From the NCBI GenBank assembly GCA_032027125.1, contig JAVSMQ010000001.1:1968466-2032465 (forward strand): a stretch of 64,000 nt of DNA, given 5' to 3'. The position numbers were made by a program, and so were the translations under genes. Numbering within the stretch: position 1 is the stretch's first letter; the number at the start of each line of letters is the position of its first letter. Below the pieces are notes generated by a model. The model searched no databases, was not told the DNA's origin, and saw only the letters and a program-made list of their open reading frames with translations. The DNA comes from JANJTB01 sp032027125. GTDB taxonomy: Bacteria > Bacteroidota > Ignavibacteria > Kapaibacteriales > UBA2268. Positions 18,528 through 27,002 of this stretch are shown in pieces.

Positions 18528-20860
18528 ATTGATTTTGTCTCCATTGATAAAATCGGATTTTCTAAAAATTTAAGCTCAAGAAGTGAATGTAAAAATGCAA
18601 GTGTAGATTCTGCTCCCTGATTTTCATTTAAACGGTCAGGATGTAAACCATCGCGGCAGCCGCCGGTAACAGGGTCATAAATTGAAAGATTCAAATCATT
18701 TCGACCGAGGAACCATTCGAAGGAGCGTCGGGCTTCTTTTATCCATTTTTCGTCATTTGTAATTCTGTAAGCTTCAAGACAGGCTGATACCATTGCTTGT
18801 GCTTCAATAGGCTGCTGGTCAAATCTTGCTCTTTTTCCGTTCTTTTCATAAAACCCATTCGAACCGATAGGAACAAAATGTCTGCCGGCAGAATCAGATT
18901 TTTGTATTTCTGTTATCCAGCATAATGATTCAAGTCCGGCATCAACCATTTCTTTATTCGGGATTGACTTTCCTGAGACGAGCAGTGAATGTGACAAGGC
19001 GGCATTACAATAACTAAGGCTGTTTTCAAACCATTGCCAGTCATCACTGCGGTTAGATTTGTAAAGTTCCATCAGACGTCCTGCCAATTCAGCTCTTATG
19101 TGACTTACTTTGCTGTCACCGGCAAATTTTTGTGAATATTCATCAATGCCAAGCAAAGCAAATGACCATGCCCTCGGACTTGTCATACTTATTATGTTCG
19201 GCAGTGCCTGCTCAAATAGTTTTCCTGCGAGATTTTTGAGCGATGGTGAATTTGACCTTCCCAAAACGGTTCCCAATGCCCAGATTGCTCTGCCGTGACT
19301 GTCGTCCGAGCCGCTCGATTCAAGCCATGCCCGCTGAAAATTCAGAAAGTTTCTGAATTGCCCGTTCTCAGGATTTAATGCAAACATAACAAATGCTAAA
19401 TATCGGGTTGAAAGTTTGGTTGATTCACCATTCATGACAGATTCCAGGTATATACCTACAATCAATGCGCGTGCATTGTCATCAATAGTATAACCCTCTT
19501 CATAATTAGGTATTGTAAAAACCGCATGTTGAAACATCCCTGTATCGTCTGTCATCGAAATTAGATGGTCAAGTTTTAGTGGTGGAAGTTCACCTGACCT
19601 CTCATTCAGACTTTTAACAATTACCGGCAGCGATGTTGACAATGAGCGTTCTGACCGTGCTTTATTAAAGCTATTCATATAATATTTGGCTGCATTGGAC
19701 CAAACCATTTCCCTTCCGAACATATAAGCCCTTTTGCGCATTGCATGACGGGTTATTTCGTCATCAAGTAATCTGATAACCTGCGTTGCAATTGCATCAG
19801 GGTCACGAAATGGTACCAGTACACCGCGCTGGTCAGAAAGCATTTCTTCAGCATACCAGTATGGTGTGGATATTATGGCTTTTCCTGCACCAAGTGTATA
19901 GGCTAATGTTCCGGAAGTGATTTGTGCTTCATTATTATAGGTAGTCAGATATATATCGGCAGCACCTATAAATTCATTTAATTCATCTAAACTTACAAAT
20001 CTGTTATAAAAAATAACCTGACTCTCTACACCCTTTTCCTGAGCAAGCCATTGAAGAGATAAACGGTATGTTTCGCCATCGTTTCTTATTACATTCGGGT
20101 GGGTTTCCCCAAGCACGATATAAACTACATTAGGATGTTTTTCCAAAATTTTCGGCAGAGCAGAAATGACATTCTCTAAACCTTTATTTGCTGATAATAA
20201 ACCAAAACTTAACAGTACAATTTTACCTTCCACACCGAATAATTCTTTATGAAAACTCGGGTCAACAAAAGGTACATCCGGGATGCCGTGATGAATAAGG
20301 TCGATTTTTTCAGCAGGAATATTATATATTTCCTGAAGAAATTTAACACCTTTTTCACTCATTACAACCAATCTATCCGATAATGCAGCTACTTTTTCCA
20401 ATACTAATCTCTGTTCGGTACTCGGGTCTTTCAGAACAGTGTGCAGTGTTGTTATAACAGGCATACGTAATTCGCGTAAAAGTGCAATTATATGGCTGCC
20501 TTCCCTGCCGCCGAATATCCCGTACTCAAATTGAAGACAAACAATATCTACATTATTTATATTCAAAAAATCAGATGCCCGGCGATACGACTCAATATCC
20601 CTCTCTGTCAGTTCAAATCTAACTCTGGACGGATAATCATAACCTTCTTTAATATCATTGACAGGTAATGCTATACAGGTTACATCCGGATATTCTGCTG
20701 CTATTGCTTCACTCAGGTCTGTTGTGAATGTGGCTATCCCGCATTGACGCGGCATATAATTGCCAATGAAAGCAATTCTGCTGACATCTGTATTTGATTT
20801 CGGTTTTTGTTTTTTTGAAATTTCCAATTGATTATCTCTCTTATTGTATATGCTTTTCAC
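18524..20860 (-). CDS. GT4 glycosyltransferase fused to an alpha/alpha-toroid domain
   Basis: A 778-aa two-domain protein. Residues ~25-400 form a GT-B fold family 4 glycosyltransferase: MPRQCGIATFTTDL at the acceptor loop, LIHHGIPDVPF, LSFGLLSANKGLENVI for nucleotide-sugar binding, and a GTLAYTLGAGKAIISTPY segment with the C-terminal Rossmann signature. Residues ~420-765 look like an (alpha/alpha)6 toroid as found in carbohydrate-processing enzymes: YTIDDNARALI, SHGRAIWALG, FDQQPIEAQAMVSA and ENQGAESTLAFLHS. There is no signal peptide, so it is cytoplasmic. It overlaps the radical SAM gene by 20 bp upstream and GH130 by 4 bp downstream, so the three are surely one operon. Donor and acceptor are unknown. 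Confidence 0.88.
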   Translation of the reverse strand: MKSIYNKRDNQLEISKKQKPKSNTDVSRIAFIGNYMPRQCGIATFTTDLSEAIAAEYPDVTCIALPVNDIKEGYDYPSRVRFELTERDIESYRRASDFLNINNVDIVCLQFEYGIFGGREGSHIIALLRELRMPVITTLHTVLKDPSTEQRLVLEKVAALSDRLVVMSEKGVKFLQEIYNIPAEKIDLIHHGIPDVPFVDPSFHKELFGVEGKIVLLSFGLLSANKGLENVISALPKILEKHPNVVYIVLGETHPNVIRNDGETYRLSLQWLAQEKGVESQVIFYNRFVSLDELNEFIGAADIYLTTYNNEAQITSGTLAYTLGAGKAIISTPYWYAEEMLSDQRGVLVPFRDPDAIATQVIRLLDDEITRHAMRKRAYMFGREMVWSNAAKYYMNSFNKARSERSLSTSLPVIVKSLNERSGELPPLKLDHLISMTDDTGMFQHAVFTIPNYEEGYTIDDNARALIVGIYLESVMNGESTKLSTRYLAFVMFALNPENGQFRNFLNFQRAWLESSGSDDSHGRAIWALGTVLGRSNSPSLKNLAGKLFEQALPNIISMTSPRAWSFALLGIDEYSQKFAGDSKVSHIRAELAGRLMELYKSNRSDDWQWFENSLSYCNAALSHSLLVSGKSIPNKEMVDAGLESLCWITEIQKSDSAGRHFVPIGSNGFYEKNGKRARFDQQPIEAQAMVSACLEAYRITNDEKWIKEARRSFEWFLGRNDLNLSIYDPVTGGCRDGLHPDRLNENQGAESTLAFLHSLLELKFLENPILSMETKSI

Positions 20861-22331
20861 AGATTATCCTGAAATGGTATCCATAAATAGCGAATGTTAT
20901 AGACAGGCTCATTAATGCGGGTTTTCGCAGTAAAGTCCATATAAATAAATTCCAGTATGGAATACGGTGTTTATCCAAAATGCCTAATATATAAATTGTA
21001 CGCAGAAACGCTTGTATGTTTGTATAGAAATCTACGAACCCATGTTTAATTTTCAAATCCGGAGCTTTGTAATGCTTTAAAAATGTTTTGATTCTTGTAT
21101 TAAAAAGTTTTGGAGAATAAAGCTGATTCATCACATTCTTGTAACCGGATATGAGTGTTTCAATATTCATAACCGGAATAATATTTGTAGTTCCGTCAAC
21201 ATTATCGCCTGCCATGTTTTCTGTAATTCGTCCTTCCTTCATAAGCCTTTTGTAAAGCTGTGTATCATTGGGAGCCTGCAGCAAACCTACCATGGCGGTT
21301 ACTATCCCGCTTTTCTGAATAAAATCCGTAAGTCTTTGGAATGTTTGATGAGTGTCATTGTCAAAACCAAGAATAAATCCACCCTGAACCTGAAGTCCTG
21401 CTTGCTGCAGCTTTTTAATACAGTGAATTAAATCACGGTTCAGATTCTGCTTTTTATTACATTCGGCAAGGCTCAGTTCATCAGGAGTTTCAATACCGAT
21501 AAATACAGTATCAAATCCTGCGGATACCATCATTTTTATAAGTTCATCATCATCAGCAAGATTTATAGATACTTCGGTATTAAAGGAAATTCCCTTTTTA
21601 CCTTTTCTCCACTTTATAAGAGCTGGCAGCAGCTCATTTTTTAGTATGTTTTTATTTCCGATGAAATTATCATCAACAAAAAATACATTCTTGCGCCATC
21701 CGGTATTATACAGGGCGTTAAGCTCATCAATAATTTGAACTGTCGTTTTTGTACGTGGTTTGTGACCGAATAATGTTGTGACGTTGCAGAACTCGCAGTT
21801 AAACGGGCACCCTCTTGAGTATTGTATGTTCATAGTTGCATAACTGTTGAAATCCAGCAAATCCCATAATGGTGCCGGTGTATTTTTTATATCCGGAAAT
21901 TCATCCGAACTGTAAATTCGTTTAGGTTTGCCCTTTTCTAAATCCCGTAAATAATCAACAAGTGTTATTTCGGCTTCATTTAAGACAAAATAGTCAACTG
22001 TATCAAACAGTTCATATTCTGCTGTAAATAAAGGTCCTCCGGCGACGATTTTTGTACCTGAATCATTACAAAGTTTGATAATTTCTATTGCTGATTTTTT
22101 TTGAATACTCATTGCGCTTAAATAGACATAGTCTGCCCAGTCCAAATCTTTCTGCATAAGCTCCTGACAATTAAGGTCAACCAAACGCTTGTTCCATTCT
22201 TTTGGCAGCATGGCTGCCACAGTCAAAAGGCCAAGCGGTTGAGAAGATACTTTTTTACGAATGAATCTAAGTGCGTGTTTAAAACTCCAGAAAGTATCGG
22301 GAAATTCGGGGTAAACCAGCAAAATATTCAT
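20841..22331 (-). CDS. B12-binding-domain radical SAM protein (DUF4070 type)
   Basis: Residues 1-140 resemble a cobalamin-binding Rossmann domain (NILLVYPEFPDTFWSFK and a GGPLF segment). The radical SAM core follows, with the [4Fe-4S] motif in RGCPFNCEFCN (CxxxCxxC). Downstream, VFFVDDNFIGNK and GFDTVFIGIETPDE are typical of this class. The ~140-residue C-terminus fits the DUF4070 group, which includes hopanoid- and lipid-modifying enzymes. At 496 aa it is full length. As first gene of the operon with GT4 and GH130 it may modify a lipid or sugar handled by them; this is inference from gene order. Confidence 0.88.
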   Translation of the reverse strand: MNILLVYPEFPDTFWSFKHALRFIRKKVSSQPLGLLTVAAMLPKEWNKRLVDLNCQELMQKDLDWADYVYLSAMSIQKKSAIEIIKLCNDSGTKIVAGGPLFTAEYELFDTVDYFVLNEAEITLVDYLRDLEKGKPKRIYSSDEFPDIKNTPAPLWDLLDFNSYATMNIQYSRGCPFNCEFCNVTTLFGHKPRTKTTVQIIDELNALYNTGWRKNVFFVDDNFIGNKNILKNELLPALIKWRKGKKGISFNTEVSINLADDDELIKMMVSAGFDTVFIGIETPDELSLAECNKKQNLNRDLIHCIKKLQQAGLQVQGGFILGFDNDTHQTFQRLTDFIQKSGIVTAMVGLLQAPNDTQLYKRLMKEGRITENMAGDNVDGTTNIIPVMNIETLISGYKNVMNQLYSPKLFNTRIKTFLKHYKAPDLKIKHGFVDFYTNIQAFLRTIYILGILDKHRIPYWNLFIWTLLRKPALMSLSITFAIYGYHFRIICEKHIQ

Positions 22332-22489
22332 AACATAACCTTTTCATTGGAGCTTCAATTCTAAACCTTCCAATAATTGGCTTATTGATTTGAAAACTTA
22401 TTTGGATAATTTCCTTCAAATAATATCTCAATTGTTTTAAATCATAAGCACACTTAAGTATCAGATATTTTCATTTTATCATTGTGTAG

Positions 22490-23137
22490 TTAGTTTGTAG
22501 TCTGTGATATCTCTTTTCTTGTGTTTTCGATTGCAGTTTGCAAATTTATCAATAAATATGCGAGCTCGCCGCCGTCATTTACAACTTTTTTCGATAATGG
22601 AGCCAGTGTCTCAATACCCTTTGGTGTCAGGTCGTTCGAAAGGTAATTCTGTATTTCGGATGCATTAATAACATAATTCTTCAAAGAGTCATAAATTCCG
22701 ATACTGTTTTGAGCAATAAGCCTGTATATATCATCAAGTTCAACCCATCGCTGAAAACTGAGTATTTGAATCTGCCGGTTCTTGTATTTTTTGATTTCTT
22801 TCTGCCATTCTTCAAAATAAGTCTTTGTACTATCCTTCATTTTTGAAGTATGTTTATTAAAATCAACTTCAATTTTATTGATTACAGCAATGCAGTCCGA
22901 ATATATATCAAATGCTTCTACTGCATCAATTTGTTCTGAGCGGGTCAGCTTATCGAGAGAAATATTTGCAGCTTCTAACACAGGGAAAAGCTCTTTTATG
23001 TCTTCGATAACATTATGCATAGTATTTTCAGCTTTTTCTGCTCTCTGTCTGCCGCTTTTTCTAAATTTGATTAAACTGATAGCAGCAAAAGACAGCAGAT
23101 AAAAAATCCAGGCGACTTTTCTCTTTGTAAATTTCAT
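22490..23137 (-). CDS. Membrane-anchored helical protein, DUF2959-like
   Basis: The frame is open from a GTG at 23149, but the ATG at 23137 has a well-placed GGAG six bases upstream and is the better start (215 aa). One N-terminal membrane segment (about residues 8-24, basic before it) is followed by an all-helical, highly charged region of ~190 residues. Its pattern, including a TYFEEWQKEIKKYKN segment and a long second coiled region, resembles the DUF2959 family. That assignment is weak because I cannot align it formally. It leads a set of small stress-type membrane genes. No function is claimed. Confidence 0.6.
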   Translation of the reverse strand: MKFTKRKVAWIFYLLSFAAISLIKFRKSGRQRAEKAENTMHNVIEDIKELFPVLEAANISLDKLTRSEQIDAVEAFDIYSDCIAVINKIEVDFNKHTSKMKDSTKTYFEEWQKEIKKYKNRQIQILSFQRWVELDDIYRLIAQNSIGIYDSLKNYVINASEIQNYLSNDLTPKGIETLAPLSKKVVNDGGELAYLLINLQTAIENTRKEISQTTN

Positions 23138-23164
23138 TCTAATCTCCACCGATAATAAAGCGAA

Positions 23165-23398
23165 CTATTTATTATCTTTTTTTCCATAAATCACCCAGCC
23201 CAGTATTAATGACAAAGTCAGAAAAAGTAATGCCGGAATCCACATCCAGCTGATTCCGCTTTCAATACCGAAACCCATCATTCCGCCGTCGGATATTGTT
23301 ACTGATAATGCTCCGCCGGCAAAAGCCAGAAACAAAATCACCAAAACAGCAAAGACTATAATGAGAGGTTTATTCCGGTTGGTAATAACATCATTCAT
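23165..23398 (-). CDS. Small two-helix membrane protein, 77 aa
   Basis: Two hydrophobic segments (about residues 11-33 and 50-69) are joined by a glycine/methionine-rich loop, and the C-terminus is basic (GKKDNK). No known family is recognised. It lies 15 bp upstream of the DUF2959-like gene and is preceded by a GGAGATATT-like ribosome site on the minus strand. Its size and company match other short envelope-stress proteins. Confidence 0.6.
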   Translation of the reverse strand: MNDVITNRNKPLIIVFAVLVILFLAFAGGALSVTISDGGMMGFGIESGISWMWIPALLFLTLSLILGWVIYGKKDNK

Positions 23399-23430
23399 AA
23401 TATCTCCGTTTTATCTTCATTAAATTAAAT

Positions 23431-23580
23431 TCAAAGTACTTTTCGACCCTGAATAAGTCTGACAAGTATGACAACTACTGCTATAACAATCAGTATATGA
23501 ATAAAGCCGCCCATTGTATAAGCGCTGACCATTCCGAGTAACCATAGTACCAATAGTACCATTGCAATAAAATATAACAT
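23431..23580 (-). CDS. lmo0937-family (DUF5670) small membrane protein, 49 aa
   Basis: A short gene easily missed. The reverse-strand ATG at 23580 opens a 49-codon frame ending in TGA at 23431. The peptide is almost entirely two hydrophobic helices: a LYFIAMVLLVLWLLG-like helix, a YTMGGFIHIL turn, a second helix, and a basic end (RLIQGRK). This is the characteristic pattern of the lmo0937/DUF5670 family, which is common in Bacteroidota and Firmicutes, often near CsbD genes, as here. Function unknown, probably stress related. Confidence 0.85.
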   Translation of the reverse strand: MLYFIAMVLLVLWLLGMVSAYTMGGFIHILIVIAVVVILVRLIQGRKVL

Positions 23581-23767
23581 TTTACACCATTTTTAAATGA
23601 ACAAAAGATTTCTTTAGAATATTCTTCCCCGCTTAAATTGAAAACGGAGAGAATTTTTTTTATAATTTACATTTCGTAGTATATTTCAATATCGTCCTAA
23701 TTTAATTAAAAAAATTTTCTTCATCTGCCTGACAAGTATTTTATAATTTCCTGTCATAAACTTCTAA

Positions 23768-24106
23768 TTATTCGTATCCGCTTTTAATTACTGTTAAAAT
23801 CATTTTAAACCGTTCATTAGCATTTATTTTATTGGGAACATGCGCCGGTATTATTATAGATTGTCCTGTATCAAGCAGATGCGACTTATCCTCAATAATA
23901 ATTTCCGCTCTGCCGTCAATTATTTGGGCAAAAGAATCAAAAGGAGATATTCTTTCAACCAAAGTTTCTCCTTCATCAAGAGACAGTACGCTTACATTGC
24001 CGGTAGTTTTTTTAATAATAGTTTTGATAACAACCGAGTTTAATTCATATTCTATGATTTCTACCAATATAAGTGGTTCTGAATTTTTTACTTCTATATT
24101 TTTCAT
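23768..24106 (-). CDS. Cupin-domain protein
   Basis: A single beta-barrel cupin of 112 aa. The recognisable second half has FAQIIDGRAEIIIEDKSHLLDTGQSIIIPAHVPNKI, the usual G-rich turn and PAHVPH-type strand, though the metal-binding histidine set is reduced. Small cupins of this type in Bacteroidota are often annotated as cupin or phosphomannose-isomerase-like proteins of unknown ligand. It has its own leader and stands alone 188 bp upstream of the lmo0937-like gene. Confidence 0.8.
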   Translation of the reverse strand: MKNIEVKNSEPLILVEIIEYELNSVVIKTIIKKTTGNVSVLSLDEGETLVERISPFDSFAQIIDGRAEIIIEDKSHLLDTGQSIIIPAHVPNKINANERFKMILTVIKSGYE

Positions 24107-24775
24107 TGTATCTTCTTCTCCGGTATTATCAAAACAGCATTAAACAAGCAGTTTCAAAATATAAGTCTAATTAATTCTTAAAACTCAAGTAGTATTTCCT
24201 TTGTTTTAGTTATTGTCATTTTAATATGTATAAATAGTTTGCTGATAAACATTTCAACATTTTTCTTTCAGAACACAAATCAACTTATGAAAAAATGATT
24301 CATTAGATTTCAAAAGTGATTTAGTATTCCAACGATTATCAAAAAGAACAGATGCCCGAATCGGATGCTCAAATGTTACAAATTTCTTATGTTTTGTATC
24401 CTTCTTTTTTACACAAATTTACATTACAAAGATAAAGCTATACCCAATAATTTGTGTTATACAACTTTAAAAAAAAGTTATATATTTCACACATTTGAAA
24501 TCGCTCTGCCTGATAATATTGAGTTTGAAGAACAATCATATTACATTCCGGCTTTACAAATGTTGTTATATAAATGTACAATGGCGGTATGCGGTCAATC
24601 CTTAAGCTTTCAAACATCCAGGAGTAAAAACCGGATTGCCCGCAAATTCGCCTTTGAATAATATCAGTATTTCAATAAAATAAAGTTATGATTATCAGTG
24701 ACAAAAGAATAAATATATTTTATTTGAAATCAGTCAATTATTTAAATATTTATCCTGCCTTGCGGCTGTCACTTT
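24107..24775. other. Intergenic region, 669 bp, no credible gene
   Basis: A 98-codon rightward frame at 24365-24661 begins here but has the composition of chance sequence and no ribosome site. The only structure noticed is an inverted pair ACACAAATT (24411-24419) and AATTTGTGT (24449-24457) around a 29-bp loop. Confidence 0.4.
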
Positions 24776-25231
24776 TTATTCACTTTTAAAAAAATTCGTT
24801 ATTGAATTACCAATATCATCCATATTTCTGTTAAACTTTATCTTGAATTCAGTCCAGTTATCCTTCCCGTCTTCTTTGTATTCCTGTAAGTCTTCCTTCA
24901 GTTCTGCTGTTTTAAGTTCTAAATCGGCTATCATTTTCTCATATTTAGTTTTATTAGCCTTTTTTTCAGCAGAGATTCTCAATTTTAATTCAGCAATATT
25001 CTTTTCATAATTGCTTATACGTTCCTGCGACAGTCTTTGGAATCTGTGAAAATCTTCCGTAGAATCCTTTATTGCCTGCTGCAGGTCTTTTTTGGCATCT
25101 AATACATCTTCTTTTGTCGCCTGAACATCTTCCCTTGCATCTTTTACGTCCTCGGATGAATTATTGCAGCCGAATATTACAGCGCCTGCAAAGATTGAAA
25201 CAGCAGCAGCAATTAAAACACTTTTTTTCAT
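24776..25231 (-). CDS. Coiled-coil lipoprotein
   Basis: The frame is open further upstream, but the ATG at 25231 starts a clear lipoprotein signal (MKKSVLIAAAV..., lipobox ending FGC), giving 151 aa. The mature part is one long charged coiled coil: repeated KEDVLDAKKDL and AELKLRISAEKK patterns. A longer call reading back to 25396 would overlap the CsbD gene and bury the signal peptide, so the shorter start is preferred. It resembles the sll1483/TIGR-type coiled-coil stress lipoproteins often beside CsbD. It is probably co-expressed with the CsbD gene 73 bp upstream. Confidence 0.75.
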   Translation of the reverse strand: MKKSVLIAAAVSIFAGAVIFGCNNSSEDVKDAREDVQATKEDVLDAKKDLQQAIKDSTEDFHRFQRLSQERISNYEKNIAELKLRISAEKKANKTKYEKMIADLELKTAELKEDLQEYKEDGKDNWTEFKIKFNRNMDDIGNSITNFFKSE

Positions 25232-25304
25232 AATTTTTACCAAATAATTTGTAAAACAATTTTTAATATTTCTATAACCCGAACAATTTGCGGTTATACC
25301 TGAA

Positions 25305-25529
25305 TTATAAAGATTCGATAAATTTAAGTAAATCGTCCTTAGTTTTACCGAATATTTTACCGACCTTTGCATGAAGCTTATTGACCATATCTTCAAGTTT
25401 ACCTTCCTGATAACTCAGGTCAGTATCGGATAGGTGAGGAAAATTTTCCATTAACTTTTTCTTTTTATCTTTCCAGTTATCTTTAGTTATGGTTGATTCA
25501 CTCGTGTGCTTTAACAATTTCGATGACAT
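25305..25529 (-). CDS. CsbD-like stress protein
   Basis: 74 aa. The NWKDKKKKLMENFPHLSDTDL segment followed by YQEGKLEDMVNKLHAKVGK is the CsbD-domain pattern (NWxxxKGKLKxxxxxLTDxDL...EGKxDELxGxLQxKxGK). CsbD proteins are small and hydrophilic and are induced in general stress; their molecular role is unknown. It appears to head a two-gene unit with the coiled-coil lipoprotein. Confidence 0.8.
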   Translation of the reverse strand: MSSKLLKHTSESTITKDNWKDKKKKLMENFPHLSDTDLSYQEGKLEDMVNKLHAKVGKIFGKTKDDLLKFIESL

Positions 25530-25944
25530 AACAATTCCTGCATAATTTGTGAGTTAATTTTATAATACAAAAGTACGGCTGTGCAAGAAAAAAGCCGTTA
25601 CGTAATTCTGTAAATATGTTATATAATTCACATATATAGGATGTTACGGAAAAATCGTAAGAATTTTCAATTAGAAATGATAATTAGCGGTCGAAGTGAT
25701 AACGTTTTGTAAAAATCAAACGTTCTGATTCATCATCAATATATAAATATGTTTGAAAAATTGATTCGCAAATTCCATTTTCTTAGTAAATTGAAGAGAA
25801 CACGATGAATACCACTATTTCAATGTGATAAAGAGTGCGAAATATACAAACGGATTTAAATAATACGAAATGCTTTTTCTAAATAAACAAGGAGTACTGC
25901 CAATTTTTCCGGAAATCTATGTGATTTTTACGTTAATCTTTATC
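25530..25944. other. Intergenic region before the tandem repeat
   Basis: AT-rich and without credible genes. It should hold the CsbD promoter on the minus strand. A 75-codon frame beginning at 25870 simply reads into the tandem repeat and adapter and is not a gene. Confidence 0.4.
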
Positions 25945-26076
25945 ATATCCTTAATAAATAATACTATATCCTTAATAAATAATATCATATCCTTAATAAA
26001 TAATATTATATCCTTAATAAATATCGCTATATCCTTAATAAATAATATCATATCCTTAATAAATAATACTATATCC
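25945..26076. repeat. 21-bp tandem repeat, six copies plus partial
   Basis: The unit ATATCCTTAATAAATAATACT and close variants repeats exactly every 21 bp from 25945 to 26070, followed by a six-base partial ATATCC. Variation is confined mainly to the last five bases. The array is cut off by adapter sequence at 26077, so the true copy number is unknown. Confidence 0.95.
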
Positions 26077-26102
26077 CTGTCTCTTATACACATCTAGATG
26101 TG
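26077..26102. other. Nextera mate-pair junction adapter remnant (assembly artefact)
   Basis: CTGTCTCTTATACACATCT at 26077-26095 is exactly the 19-nt Tn5 mosaic end used in Nextera libraries. It is followed immediately by AGATGTG, the start of the opposite mosaic end, giving 26 bases of the 38-base mate-pair circularisation junction. It is not native DNA. The join between the repeat array and the downstream sequence may be chimeric. Confidence 0.96.
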
Positions 26103-26204
26103 AGAATTATTGAAATTATAAATAATATATTTGTTATTATATTGTCATAATTATTATATTTATTGACTATTATATATTAAATAAATTCTTGATGGAGAAT
26201 TAAT

Positions 26205-26903
26205 ATGCCGATAATAAGAAATAACAATTTCTCGAAAGATTCTTATGGAGCGAGAGCTGAAAGGTTGAATGGTATTCAGGGAAGCTTTGCAAATATACAG
26301 CCGGAACTGCAGGCTCCGGCTCATATCGCTGAATGGGCAGTTGATTGCTATGATGTTTATATGCATCTTTGGGCAAGTTCGGGAGGGGACAGAAACAGTA
26401 TTAGAGGACGCACTATGGATTCGGTTCAAAAGTGTGCACTTATGGAAAAGGAGTACCAGAATCTGAGGACTTTAGCCGGAACGATTTACCGTGATTATCC
26501 GGTTTTTTATAAGGATTTCGGGTTTGCGACGGTTTTTCCAAAGTCGAAGAACAATAAGATTGCTCATGTTGAAATATTGCTCGAAACTCATGCCCGACTG
26601 ATTGCAGAGGGGTTAACTCCCTTGCTGCCGGAGCTGTTTATCAACAGGCTGATTGCTGCGAAAGAAGCTTATACAGCAGCTTTGCTCACTCAGGTAAGTT
26701 ATAAATTTACAGCGAGGCACTCAAAAGCAGAATTTGACGGGCTTTTTGCCAGAGATACCGCAATTTTGCAGGAAATTCGCGGCTGGTGGTATGTAACTCT
26801 TGGAAAAAATGATGAAAGAATTACGATGCTTGAAATGGTAAATCCGGATTCCGGCGGTCGCAAAAGGAAAAAGAAGATTGCGAAAACAGAAGAGTTAGGT
26901 TAA
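26205..26903 (+). CDS. Hypothetical protein, 232 aa
   Basis: I do not recognise this family. The protein is soluble and mostly helical. It contains a region rich in Trp and Tyr (residues ~40-60), several leucine-rich helices around residues 125-170, and a strongly basic tail (GGRKRKKKIAK near residue 220). There is no signal peptide. A GGAG lies at 26192-26195, ten bases before the ATG at 26205, and supports the start. The gene looks more G/C-rich than its surroundings, which may mean horizontal transfer. It starts only ~100 bp after the adapter remnant, so its upstream context is uncertain. Confidence 0.6.
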   Translation: MPIIRNNNFSKDSYGARAERLNGIQGSFANIQPELQAPAHIAEWAVDCYDVYMHLWASSGGDRNSIRGRTMDSVQKCALMEKEYQNLRTLAGTIYRDYPVFYKDFGFATVFPKSKNNKIAHVEILLETHARLIAEGLTPLLPELFINRLIAAKEAYTAALLTQVSYKFTARHSKAEFDGLFARDTAILQEIRGWWYVTLGKNDERITMLEMVNPDSGGRKRKKKIAKTEELG

Positions 26904-27002
26904 ATTTGGGTTTATTTGTAAAATATAAACATAATTGTAACTACTCAGCCGGTTTTATGATGACCATGAATCCATTTGAAATATCTTTAATCCAATCATT
27001 CC

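Noticed and set aside
24365..24661. 98-codon rightward frame
   Set aside because: No ribosome site, chance-like composition, no recognisable domain.
25870..26097. 75-codon frame
   Set aside because: Composed of the 21-bp tandem repeat and the adapter sequence.
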